Source of the DNA: Methanotrichaceae archaeon
GTDB lineage: Archaea > Halobacteriota > Methanosarcinia > Methanotrichales > Methanotrichaceae
DNA: 64,000 nucleotides
Direction of reading: 5' to 3'
Assembly (NCBI GenBank): GCA_013178225.1
Contig: JABLXE010000004.1
Span: 1-64,000 of the forward strand
Both the position numbers and the translations under genes were made by a program. Shown piece by piece: positions 24,267 to 32,914 of this stretch (positions are counted from its first letter, which is position 1; each line of letters begins with the position of its first letter). Under the pieces are notes generated by a model. That model worked only from the letters and a program-made list of their open reading frames with translations, was not told the origin of the DNA and searched no databases.

Positions 24267-24288
24267 ACCCCATCCTTTAGGTTGGGGT
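24267..24288. repeat. IS200/IS605-type stem-loop, copy 2
   Basis: ACCCCATCCT pairs with AGGTTGGGGT around a TT loop, with one mismatch in ten pairs, preceded by GAAACAT. It has the same architecture as copy 1 and the form commonly seen at the right end of IS605/IS1341-type elements. Confidence 0.5.
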
Positions 24289-24319
24289 GGCCGCGCGCAG
24301 TTTGATTTTAAACGAATAT

Positions 24320-24337
24320 CCCGCAGCTTGCTGCGGG
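24320..24337. repeat. IS200/IS605-type stem-loop, copy 3
   Basis: CCCGCAGC and GCTGCGGG form a perfect 8-bp stem with a TT loop, preceded by GAATAT and followed by GGATAAAGGGCATATG. This is the third two-base-loop hairpin within 260 bases. It probably belongs to the same remnant of a mobile element. Confidence 0.45.
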
Positions 24338-24479
24338 GATAAAGGGCATATGTTTTCAACTTGGGAATGAATCAGGTCGATACAGTATCTGTCTTTTGTG
24401 GCGTTGCCTCACATGCCCCTTGCGTGCTTGCAGCGGGGTGCGCCGCCGTCGTTTAATTAAAAGTGCTCTTATGTTAGAT

Positions 24480-25510
24480 TCTCATAGCTTGTTTTCAAAC
24501 TTTATATATAAAATACATTTTAAAATTATTTTATTAAATTTGTTTTCCCCTTCAAACTCTAACTTTTCTCAAAACAAAGTTATATCCTATATTAAATATT
24601 CAAATAAATAAAGTTTTAAAAATTGATTTTTAGACTTTTAGTTAATTAACAATATTTTTTTATATTTTTTTATTATAGCGAGATGCATATTATCTATTAT
24701 AATCTTATTCGGGGAACTTCAGGAAACTTTTAAAAATTAAAATATATAATATCTATTAAAATTAATACTATTTCTTTTATACTATTTAGGCAAGCTGGCG
24801 ACCTCCTGTCTAAATCTATCTATTTTATTTTATATATTAATTTTTGGGCCAAAGAGAGTAGGATCGGTGCCTAATAAACTGTATTATAAAATCTATCTAA
24901 TGAACTGCTAAGGGCCGGTTAATTCTGGTATTGTGTAGGAATGATTATCTGCTCGGCCTGGAAAGATGCTTGGACGGGTGTTTTACGCCAGCAAGGATGG
25001 GGATGTGCGTAGATTGGGTAAAATTCATATAGTCTATGGAACAATGATGCTGCTAAAAACTGGACCAAAGATGAACGCAAAATTTCATACACATATATTA
25101 TGTGAACCGATTGAAACCTGGCAATCCTCTGAGTTCGCGGCCAAATCCTCTTAACTTCTGTCCTCAATCAAATAATATCTATGTATTTAGAAATTTAGTT
25201 TATTTTATGCTATATTCTAAAAATATATATTTTATTAAATAACTTTAAATTTTGTACAAAATTTTGTAATTTTACATTTTTGTACATAAATTAAAAAGTT
25301 ATGTTTTAATTAAAAATAAAAATAATAATTTTAAATCTAATTATGAATTTTAACTTAAAAATTATACTATCAATAAATTATTCTTTTTTCCTTGACCATT
25401 TAAACGCAGAAGTGAGGGTTCGAAAGGGAGATTATAAATAAACCTCTAATTATTAAAAAATTTTTTAAAATATTTAAACTAAATATGCATGAAACGATGA
25501 TGCGCATGCT
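24480..25510. other. AT-rich gene-free island
   Basis: About 1 kb of strongly AT-rich sequence shows no supportable gene. Runs of A and T dominate 24480-24780 and 25160-25500; a less biased stretch at 24900-25155 has short open frames on both strands but no recognisable product. Notable are the perfect 14-bp palindrome TACAAAATTTTGTA (25255-25268) and the motif TTTGTACA repeated at 25252 and 25279. Likely explanations are degenerated mobile DNA or a long regulatory/spacer region. There is no cdc6/orc1 gene beside it to argue for a replication origin. Confidence 0.5.
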
Positions 25511-25535
25511 ATGGAAGGCTTCTCGCTCGCGGATT

Positions 25536-26300
25536 CTAGCCAAATCCCTCAACGAAGCTTTTCACGCAACATCTCAAGTTGGGGTGATATCCGCCCTCCA
25601 GCAGGGCAAACCTCCGTCCGCCACAACGCTTTGATCCCTCGTGAATTATCCTTCCGATCTCGCGGTAATCTTCGATCTGCAGCAAGCCTCCCCAGTCCTC
25701 GATATAGGTATCAAAGCCTGCGGAGACGCCCACAATATCGTAATCGAAGCCCAAAAAGGCATCTTCAACCTGCTGCATGTAGGCGCTTTGATCCATGCTG
25801 AGATAATCGAAATTTCCATCCACCGACCAGGGATTGACGATCTTCACCTTATCGCCTCCCTGGAAGATGCTTACCGTGCCGTCGCCGAAATGAAGATCGA
25901 TATCGATAATCAGCGCTCTGGGTCCCCTTGGCCTTATTTTCTGTATCGCAATGGCCATGTTGTTGAAGAAGCACAGCCCCCAGGCCCGGTTGGCTGAGGC
26001 ATGATGCCCCGGCGGCCTGATCAGGGCGAAGGCGGGCTCGCCCTGCAGCGCCAGCTCGGCAGCACAGATGGCACCGCCGGCCGCAAGAGCGGCGGTATCA
26101 TAGAGACCCTTGGATTTGATGCGCTCGACATGTTCGTGGCCGTGGATTTTGTGGATATCTTCTGGGCTGGCCGGCAAGGGTTTTATGAACTGATATCCAG
26201 CTATTTCCAAATCATGTGCAGCCAGATTAACTCGATCTGGATTTTCTACAGGATTGGTGGGATAATTGATCCCGTATTCCGGTGAATATACTATTTTCAA
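25536..26300 (-). CDS. histone deacetylase-like amidohydrolase
   Basis: This 254-residue zinc amidohydrolase of the HDAC/acetoin-utilisation/acetylpolyamine family has RPPGHHA (95-101, tandem catalytic His), GLCFFNN (108-114), zinc ligands in DIDLHFGDGT (133-142), and SAGFDTY with the third zinc Asp. The closing LEGGYHP carries the catalytic-site GGY. It is at the short end for the family. Such archaeal enzymes may deacetylate polyamines or proteins; the substrate here is open. The start is TTG at 26300, chosen because the family begins KIVYSPEYG; AAGGT lies just upstream. Confidence 0.88.
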   Translation of the reverse strand: MKIVYSPEYGINYPTNPVENPDRVNLAAHDLEIAGYQFIKPLPASPEDIHKIHGHEHVERIKSKGLYDTAALAAGGAICAAELALQGEPAFALIRPPGHHASANRAWGLCFFNNMAIAIQKIRPRGPRALIIDIDLHFGDGTVSIFQGGDKVKIVNPWSVDGNFDYLSMDQSAYMQQVEDAFLGFDYDIVGVSAGFDTYIEDWGGLLQIEDYREIGRIIHEGSKRCGGRRFALLEGGYHPNLRCCVKSFVEGFG

Positions 26301-26595
26301 GTACCTTCTCGTCCCTTAGTATGATCTGCAAACGCCTACCCAATATTGCAGGCATTTTACAAGCAGCGAGTGTGTCATGGCTCTTATACCTATGCAATGG
26401 GTCAATATTCATTATCTCCTCACGGTATCCGCTAGATTTGGTTCAGCAGGCTGAAATATGAAAATCATCCCTGGTGTTAATCCGCTTCTGTGCACCGAAT
26501 TGATTGCCTTTAACCTATCATCGATTACAATATCGGAAGACTCCCATAATTCGCATCAATGCTTATGGACTTCGAGGGCTCAGGCTTAGGCTTCT
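26301..26595. other. intergenic region upstream of the deacetylase-like gene
   Basis: About 295 bases. A minus-strand ATG at 26412 with GGAGA upstream opens a 61-residue frame that overlaps the deacetylase start in another frame. It has no recognisable similarity and is not called. Otherwise I see nothing. Confidence 0.4.
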
Positions 26596-27387
26596 TCAAA
26601 GCATCTTCTCGATCTCTTCCAATCTCTCCTTGAGTTCGGAATTTGCCTTCTCCTGTTCTTCCAGCATGGCTTTGATCTCGGCGATTTTCGCCTTGGGATC
26701 ACTTGGCTCGCCAGTCGCCTTCTCTTTTTTCTTTGCTGGTGACAGAAATGAATTGGCTATAAAGCCCGTAAATACGCTGAATATGCCCACACCACAGATC
26801 ATGAGAGCAATACCTATCAGTCTGCCTCCTCCAGTGGTTGGATATCGGTCTCCGTAGCCGACAGTGGTAATGGTTACAAATGCCCACCACAGGGCATCGG
26901 ACCCGGTCTTTATGTTGGAATCAGGATTGAGGCTTTCAAACCTGAGCACCCAGGCCCCGCCTACCTGAAGAACGATAATGACCAGGACTACGACTATATA
27001 AATCGCCATTTGAGCGCGATTTTCGGTTATCTCGGCTATTATTCTCTTGTGGCCATATTTCTTCATCAACCGGTACACTTTTGCTAGACGGAATATGCGC
27101 AAAAATCGCAATCCGTAGCCGGGCCAGCATGACAGGAGATCGGCCCAGCCATAATCACGGAAAAAGTATTGGCGCTTTGATACAGCGGTGAAGAACCGGT
27201 AAAGAAAATCCATAAGGAAGAAGAAGGTTAGAAAAGCTTGAATAATGGACAGCACCTGCTTGGTGTTTGGAGTGACATCAGGCAGAGCCAGTATAACCAA
27301 ATCGACGATGGATATTATAGCCAACAAGCCTATGAATATCTCGTACCCTAAACCCTTCTCATTGCTGGTTTGCTCTGATAAATTCAT
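26596..27387 (-). CDS. voltage-gated-type potassium channel with C-terminal coiled coil
   Basis: This 263-residue membrane protein has the layout of small voltage-gated K+ channels. Segments S1-S3 lie in residues 15-90, followed by a positively charged S4-like helix (LRFLRIFRLAKVYRLMKKY, 93-111), then S5, the pore helix and selectivity filter TTVGYGD (174-180), and S6. The last 35 residues are a charged heptad region (EIKAMLEEQEKANSELKERL), a probable tetramerising coiled coil. No RCK domain is present. The ATG at 27387 has GAGAGG as ribosome binding site and is preferred over one 12 codons earlier. Confidence 0.9.
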   Translation of the reverse strand: MNLSEQTSNEKGLGYEIFIGLLAIISIVDLVILALPDVTPNTKQVLSIIQAFLTFFFLMDFLYRFFTAVSKRQYFFRDYGWADLLSCWPGYGLRFLRIFRLAKVYRLMKKYGHKRIIAEITENRAQMAIYIVVVLVIIVLQVGGAWVLRFESLNPDSNIKTGSDALWWAFVTITTVGYGDRYPTTGGGRLIGIALMICGVGIFSVFTGFIANSFLSPAKKKEKATGEPSDPKAKIAEIKAMLEEQEKANSELKERLEEIEKML

Positions 27388-27666
27388 TATTGGCCTCTCA
27401 AATAAAGATCGAGATACTGGCAAATGTGCGATCTCTCACATCTCTGAATGCTATGATGCTCAATCATCATTTTACAATTATTCTTATTGGATTTCTTTAG
27501 GCTATAGCACTTTTGGTTGTTGAATGTCGGTATTCAAATAGTGTTCCAATATTTTAATAAATATGGTGATTCGATCATTTAGTACAATGCCTGCAATCTG
27601 ATTTCAAAAGCATTAAATGGAAGAAACGAGAAGATATCTAAGAATTTAATCAAAAGGTGATGGTAG

Positions 27667-28134
27667 ATGGCTATTAAAGAGACTTTTATAGATGACGAAT
27701 GGAAGAACCTTCTGAGTTTGCCGTATGCAGTTTCGATGACCGTAATTGCTGCTGCTCCTTCATTTCTTGGGGTCTGGAGCGAATCGAAAGCCATGATGAC
27801 CGAGCCGGGCAAGCTGGCAGCGGAGAGCGGAAGCGGCTTGGTGGGAGTTGTATCGGCCGAGATTCAGGCCAGAGCAAAAGAATTGATTAAAGAGCAGGAG
27901 AATCTGATGAAACATGATCAGACAGGCTATAAAAATAAGACTGTTGAGGCCTGCAGGGAAGCGGCTAAAGCTCTTTCAAAAACCACGCCCGATGAAGCCA
28001 CGGCTTACAAGAAATGGGTGCTGGCAATAGGCCAGAAGGTGGCCGAAGCTGCCAAAGAGCATGGTGTTGCGGTTAGCGATCCGGAAAAGGCAGCTTTAAG
28101 TGAGATCTCCACGGCTCTTGGAACCGGCGCATAG
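27667..28134 (+). CDS. conserved protein of unknown function, Ala-rich helical
   Basis: This 155-residue protein has a strong ribosome binding site (AAAGGTGATGG) before the ATG. No signal peptide or membrane anchor is obvious, although VSMTVIAAAPSFLGVW (23-38) is a hydrophobic stretch. The rest is predicted mainly helical and rich in Ala, Lys and Glu (VSAEIQARAKELIKEQENL, EACREAAKALSKTT, GQKVAEAAKEHGVAV). It is transcribed alone. I do not recognise the family. A small cytoplasmic or membrane-associated stress-type protein is possible but unsupported. Confidence 0.75.
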   Translation: MAIKETFIDDEWKNLLSLPYAVSMTVIAAAPSFLGVWSESKAMMTEPGKLAAESGSGLVGVVSAEIQARAKELIKEQENLMKHDQTGYKNKTVEACREAAKALSKTTPDEATAYKKWVLAIGQKVAEAAKEHGVAVSDPEKAALSEISTALGTGA

Positions 28135-28527
28135 ACGAAGGCTGAACCGAATAAGGTTGACCTGAATATTCGAATGAATGAAGCCGCACTCCCGAACTTT
28201 GATGCCGGTTGGGGTGCAAATGAATTTTTGGGCAACGCGTCTAGCAGACCGCTTTGCGGTTAAGCATTTGCTTCTTCGCTGCATTATGTGGGCGAGTTCC
28301 GGCAAATATTATCGGCTCCACGCCCCTCTCATCTCCGTGGTTTAGGTTAGTGCATAGCGGTTCACTACAGAGGCGCGCAGGCGCAAAAGGATATGCGATT
28401 CATAGTTCGTCCGTGGCAAATAGAATAGAAGGGAGCCAGAAATCTTTAGCCTCTGCAGGTTCGGATCTGACAGCAAAAAGCATGAAAAGAGCGCGAGCGG
28501 CGTCTGTACCGCTATTGAAGGCCTCTC
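28135..28527. other. intergenic region with small stem-loops
   Basis: About 390 bases lie between convergent genes. It holds the hairpin ACCGC-TTT-GCGGT at 28248-28260 and a looser complementary pair around 28184-28216. Short open frames occur on both strands, but none has a convincing start or family. It may be the relic of a mobile or repeat element; nothing firmer can be said. Confidence 0.35.
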
Positions 28528-29364
28528 CTAAATGTTGCTGCCGCTGAGCATTTCGAAGTACCGCTTGATTATTTCCCTGTTCTGAGGCGGAAGGCTCTCT
28601 ATATAGAGCTCAGATGGCACGGCTGAGGCTTCGCCTGGAGGTGATTGTGAAAATAGCCGATCCAGGGGCTCGGATCGCTGGGACATGGAGCCGGCCCCCT
28701 GACCTGGGTAGAGCACCAGCTCCAGCTTGGCCTCATTGAGAATCGCCAGTGACGGATTGCCGTAGATGTTGCCTGAGAAGTTCGCCTGAGTGGTGGGCTG
28801 TGAGGGCTCGTTTTGCAGCAGGTCCAATGCCCGGTCTCTGATATCGGAAATGACCTGGAAGTCCGCCGGGGTGATATCTGCGCTGATCTGGCTTTGAGCG
28901 ATGAAGATGGTTGCCAGCGCCAGGAGGACCACTGCTCCTGCCCGGAACTTTATCTGGGCAAAATCGAGAACCTGAGCGGGTTTGATCTTCGAGAGCCTCG
29001 ATTTGAGGTCCTCTGCCAGGCTCTCCATGAGCACCGATCTCACTTCCCTGTTATCGTAAGCGGTTCTGGCCTTTTCCGATAGCTCGGGCCCCAGTATTTC
29101 GAAGAATCTGGCCTTCTTCCGCCTCCTCAACAGCGTGGCAACAATCAATCCAAACGCCAGCGAGATCGTGACTGGAAGGCTGGAGAGGAGAAGGCTATCC
29201 TGCCAGTAAAACGAGGCGAAGGCAGGGAGTCCGAGGAGCAGGAGTATCACATAGAATACTATGGCGATAATCAGGGCGTTGAGCACAGATACGGCAAGCC
29301 TGAAGCGGCTGTACGCCTGCTGGAGTATCCTTATGTAGATCAGGAACTCATAAGGTCCTTTCAC
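28528..29364 (-). CDS. conserved membrane protein of unknown function
   Basis: This 278-residue protein has two N-terminal membrane segments (about 22-48 and 55-78), a cytoplasmic charged segment (RRRKKARFFEILGPELSEKAR), a third membrane segment (141-160, VVLLALATIFIAQSQI) and a long extracytoplasmic tail. It ends with LPPQNREIIKRYFEMLSG, a motif reminiscent of membrane proteins encoded with MoxR ATPases and DUF58 proteins. No such partner is present here. It is transcribed alone; the function is unknown. Confidence 0.75.
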   Translation of the reverse strand: MKGPYEFLIYIRILQQAYSRFRLAVSVLNALIIAIVFYVILLLLGLPAFASFYWQDSLLLSSLPVTISLAFGLIVATLLRRRKKARFFEILGPELSEKARTAYDNREVRSVLMESLAEDLKSRLSKIKPAQVLDFAQIKFRAGAVVLLALATIFIAQSQISADITPADFQVISDIRDRALDLLQNEPSQPTTQANFSGNIYGNPSLAILNEAKLELVLYPGQGAGSMSQRSEPLDRLFSQSPPGEASAVPSELYIESLPPQNREIIKRYFEMLSGSNI

Positions 29365-29565
29365 AATATTTATCCAGAAGGTCCAAATAAATACTTTCCG
29401 GGTAGAATCAAAGCTTTAAGCCTGAAAGGGTTTCAACCAAAAAAATCTGCATCAATTTTGGTAGTTAATCGCGATTTGTTTGTATGCAATCTGTGCCAGA
29501 CAGTTCATAAAGGCTAAATACATTGCGATTAGAATTAATATGTTGCTGTTCTATCTGAGGCATAA

Positions 29566-30222
29566 ATGAAGCTATCTGATTATATCGGCAAGTACTGGGC
29601 TGGGGCGGAAGCAATTTACGCGGTGATAATAGCGATGACTTTTACCAGCACTTTTAGAAGCTTTGCAGCAGTTCCGGATGCTGCATATCTTCATGTCGTG
29701 TATTCAGCCTTGCTCTGTTGCATCGCCTGGGGAGTTGCAGATGGTTCATTCTATATCTGGGAAAGGAAGTATAATATTAAAACTGAAAATGATATTATCG
29801 ATCTCTCGAAATCTGAGCTGAAAAGAGATGCCGCGATACCTCTGGTTAAAGAACAGCTTGACGATACAATTCTCAGGAATATCGATGAAGAGAAGCGGAT
29901 ACAACTATATCAGGTTCTGCTGGAGTATCTATCGATATGTGGGCATAAGGAGACGGTATCTACCAGGGATTCGCTCAACATCGTGCTGGGCACGTCGCTG
30001 ATATCTACCGTCGCCGGTGTAATTGTGGTCTTTCCGTTCTACTTGATCGACGATTTGAGCTTTGCCCTGGATGTGTCCAACTTGCTGGGCATTTCCCTGC
30101 TCTTTATCATTGGATACTACAGAACAAATGAACGAAGCTTATTTGGCAGAGTCAGAACTGGACTGGGGACTGCCGTCATTGGAATTATAATTACCCTTAT
30201 AACCATCGCGCTGGGCGGCTGA
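29566..30222 (+). CDS. VIT1/CCC1-like membrane protein
   Basis: This 218-residue protein has about five membrane segments. The first reads YAVIIAMTFTSTFR, followed by HVVYSALLCCIAWGVADGSFYIWER, a helical cytoplasmic insertion (80-145, rich in Lys, Glu and Asp), and two to three C-terminal segments. This arrangement resembles the VIT1/CCC1 iron/manganese transporter family, in which the acidic loop binds metal, but the classical GATDG-type motif is not evident. Transport of Fe or Mn is possible; assignment is by topology and weak motif similarity. Confidence 0.6.
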   Translation: MKLSDYIGKYWAGAEAIYAVIIAMTFTSTFRSFAAVPDAAYLHVVYSALLCCIAWGVADGSFYIWERKYNIKTENDIIDLSKSELKRDAAIPLVKEQLDDTILRNIDEEKRIQLYQVLLEYLSICGHKETVSTRDSLNIVLGTSLISTVAGVIVVFPFYLIDDLSFALDVSNLLGISLLFIIGYYRTNERSLFGRVRTGLGTAVIGIIITLITIALGG

Positions 30223-30271
30223 TGAAAAATACTGCTGGGCCAATACCGCTGGGCCAAAGGCACTCAAATCA

Positions 30272-32317
30272 TCATTTCTCCGGCACCCACTGCTTAATGA
30301 CCTGATGCAGGTGGGCCGCACCAACGATAGGCTCTGGGCCGGAGTCTAATTCAGAAGGGTGAATCAAGATGGGCGAGGTCTGGTCGCCGCCCAGTCCTCC
30401 GTGTGAGCCCACCAGCTCTTCGAAGGCGGCCACTTCTCCCGTGTTTGGATCGTAGAAGCTGTTTACCAGCAGGTCCGGGGCATTGGAGAAACTGTCCTCT
30501 CTCTTCAGATGCAGGGCAGCATTAGATCCGAAGTCTGCCAGGGGATTGTTCCCCTCATACCGGTCTTCCTGAAGATAATATATTCCCTGCGATCCGATGG
30601 CCAGAGGGCCGTGCGCATCGGAGCGGACCAGCACGAAGCCGATCTGTGGATATTTGAGCAGGCCTGGGATGAGGTTGGGAAAAGAGGCATTGATCTGCTC
30701 CAGGGTCATGCGCCCTTTCCAGGCAGTGAAATAGATCAGACCCAGGTTTCCGGACGCCAGAACCACAGCCTTGTTCCGTTCCTCTGGCGTCTGATTTGTG
30801 GCAGGTTCAATCTTCCTGCCCTGGGGACCGAGTTCCACCGTCCCGTCGACGGTCTTGCTTCTTACAGCTCTCCCGAGAAGCCTTCCGCCTCTGGTCTCCT
30901 GGCGGGTGACATCTGTCAAGAGCGCATTGATCCGCAGCCAGGTCTCGTCTTCGGATGGAGGCGAATACGTTTCCAGATCCACCAGGTCTTTGACAGCCTG
31001 CTCCAGGCTCCGGCCGGTCCTCTGCAGGAACGTGGCTCCATTGCTCTGACCATGGTCGGAGAGGACCACGAAGCTATAGGGTCGAGCGGCATGCTCTGAT
31101 ATATCCACCAGCCAGCCGAACATCTTGTCCAGGCCGCTTAACACCCTCAGGGCATCCCTGCGAGCCACCCCGGAGTGATGAGCTACCTCGTCGTAGCCCA
31201 CGAAAGTTGCGTACATGCTCGGAAGCCCCCGCAGCATATCTCCGATCAGCGCAAAGACGCTCACCTCTCGCAAGATCGCTGTAGTGGTGGCACGGGTAAG
31301 GGGATAGGTGCCGGCACGGTACACTCGGGGCCTCTCGTTCTTGGCCAGCTGCAGCCAGCCCTCCAAAACCTCGATCATGAAATGCGATAGGAAAAGGCCG
31401 AAGGTGCGGGCGGCCATGTAGGGGTTGGCGTAGAAGAGAAAGTACTCCATGGTGTTGTGCCTGGTTGATCCTAGAGTGCTGATGGTGAGGATGCTCTCGG
31501 TGGCATCTCCTGAATACATATTGGCTCGGCTGGCACCGTTTTGTGAGAGAAGTCCCTGTCCGTTGGAGATTCGCCTCTCAACCTCGGCCACATCGCCCAT
31601 CTTCTCAGAAGATACCAGTCTGTCCAGGTCCTTCTCGTACCAGCGAAACGCAGGAATGTCGGAGTTGTTGCCGTGCAGAATGCCGGGCTGGCACCCTCCG
31701 GTCTGGCAGGATAAATCCGTCTCCCAGCCGGAGAGCTTATGGCTGCCGGAGTCTAGCCAGCTCTTCAAATTGGGCATATAGCCCTTCTGCAAGGCTTTTT
31801 GTAGCACAGTCTGCGACAGTCCATCAATCTCCAGGAATACGACACCAGGAGCCTCCGTCTTTTCGGATTTTCCGTACCTCCTGATCAGAGGCTGGACCAC
31901 AAAGCGCCGGTAGGACCGATAATCATCGGAGGCGAAAATGGTTCCGGAAATCATTCCGGTCATGGTAATGACCAGAGACACTCCAATTGCCGTCCAGATT
32001 GAGGAGATGGCGACACCTGAGACTATCTGGCTGACGATGATCACCAGAATGCCGTTCAACAGGAAGACCAGAAATGGAAATAGCAGCGGGTGGAAACGAA
32101 CCGAGTAATAAACCAGTACCGGAAAGAGGAGGCTATTGACCAGTGCCAGAAGGAGGATAAAGATCACTGCCCCTTCGAGACTTAATACCTCTAATCCTGA
32201 CATATAGATGTCCAGAAGTCCAAGTACGCTGACCTGAACGATCAGGCTCAGCAGGGATATTGCCAGATAGTTGATGAGCGTTCGTTTATTCTCCGCGGGG
32301 ATATTTGATGCCGTCAT
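30272..32317 (-). CDS. membrane-anchored alkaline-phosphatase-superfamily phosphodiesterase
   Basis: The 681-residue protein starts with four membrane segments (about 15-130). A large extracytoplasmic domain of the type I phosphodiesterase/nucleotide pyrophosphatase group follows. GVVFLEIDGLSQTVLQKAL carries the first metal Asp. YDEVAHHSGV (Asp, His) and VVLSDHGQSNG (Asp-His) provide the remaining metal ligands. The motif SDIPAFRWYEK is typical of the membrane-linked subgroup, which may act on lipids or surface phosphoesters. Its 3' end lies 50 bases from the convergent VIT-like gene. Confidence 0.82.
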   Translation of the reverse strand: MTASNIPAENKRTLINYLAISLLSLIVQVSVLGLLDIYMSGLEVLSLEGAVIFILLLALVNSLLFPVLVYYSVRFHPLLFPFLVFLLNGILVIIVSQIVSGVAISSIWTAIGVSLVITMTGMISGTIFASDDYRSYRRFVVQPLIRRYGKSEKTEAPGVVFLEIDGLSQTVLQKALQKGYMPNLKSWLDSGSHKLSGWETDLSCQTGGCQPGILHGNNSDIPAFRWYEKDLDRLVSSEKMGDVAEVERRISNGQGLLSQNGASRANMYSGDATESILTISTLGSTRHNTMEYFLFYANPYMAARTFGLFLSHFMIEVLEGWLQLAKNERPRVYRAGTYPLTRATTTAILREVSVFALIGDMLRGLPSMYATFVGYDEVAHHSGVARRDALRVLSGLDKMFGWLVDISEHAARPYSFVVLSDHGQSNGATFLQRTGRSLEQAVKDLVDLETYSPPSEDETWLRINALLTDVTRQETRGGRLLGRAVRSKTVDGTVELGPQGRKIEPATNQTPEERNKAVVLASGNLGLIYFTAWKGRMTLEQINASFPNLIPGLLKYPQIGFVLVRSDAHGPLAIGSQGIYYLQEDRYEGNNPLADFGSNAALHLKREDSFSNAPDLLVNSFYDPNTGEVAAFEELVGSHGGLGGDQTSPILIHPSELDSGPEPIVGAAHLHQVIKQWVPEK

Positions 32318-32914
32318 CGCCGGTCCTCAGGGATATGGACTGCCAAGACTAAAGGCCTTGAAACTATATATATATTTGTATCCTGATTCTATTTGATCTC
32401 CGGGGAAAATGGCCTGGTTCTATGAGCTTTCGAATACATCTCCATTATCCTTCTCCAAGGATGGCTGTGCTCATCTTTTCAATCCAAATCTCCATTTCTT
32501 TGTACGATCCCTCACAATCTGACATAATTCTACTAGATCTGCAGGGAATATATTATATTGAGATCGATTTTCCATCGAATCAAGAATGTATTCTATTTTA
32601 GATATCTATTTATTTCGCTATGGGGGGAACTGTGCCGGGGAGAAATACCGCATAATACCGCGCTGGCCCTGATGCTGTATTTCTTCTTGCGGTTTTTAAT
32701 TCGCGTCTCTCGAAAATTATCGACCAAATGGATGTCTGTCTGATGGGATCTTTCTGGTCTGCAGATCATGTACTTGGATTGTATCTTTAGATATCGACTT
32801 CGACATTTGGAAAATCTCGATCACCATATATTGACTGCGGCATCATCGATATGACTGGTAATGGAAAGGGTGTTATACTAAAAAGCTCAATTGTGGACCT
32901 TTGGAGGACATATT
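32318..32914. other. long intergenic region before the arylsulfatase
   Basis: About 600 bases lie between divergent genes. Near the left end, TATATATATTTG (about 32366-32378) could be the TATA box of the minus-strand phosphodiesterase gene. A plus-strand open frame at 32558-32743 has a TATA-like run before it but no ribosome binding site and no family. GGAGG at 32903-32907 is the arylsulfatase ribosome binding site. Nothing else is recognisable. Confidence 0.4.

Noticed and set aside
24480-25510. Replication origin in the AT-rich island
   Set aside because: No orc1/cdc6 gene adjoins it and I see no set of ORB-type repeats; AT-richness alone is insufficient.
26227-26412. Minus-strand 61-codon frame with GGAGA before its ATG
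   Set aside because: It overlaps the first residues of the deacetylase-like gene in another frame and has no recognisable features.
32558-32743. Plus-strand 61-codon frame between the phosphodiesterase and sulfatase genes
   Set aside because: Start lacks a ribosome binding site; residue composition gives no domain or clear membrane protein.
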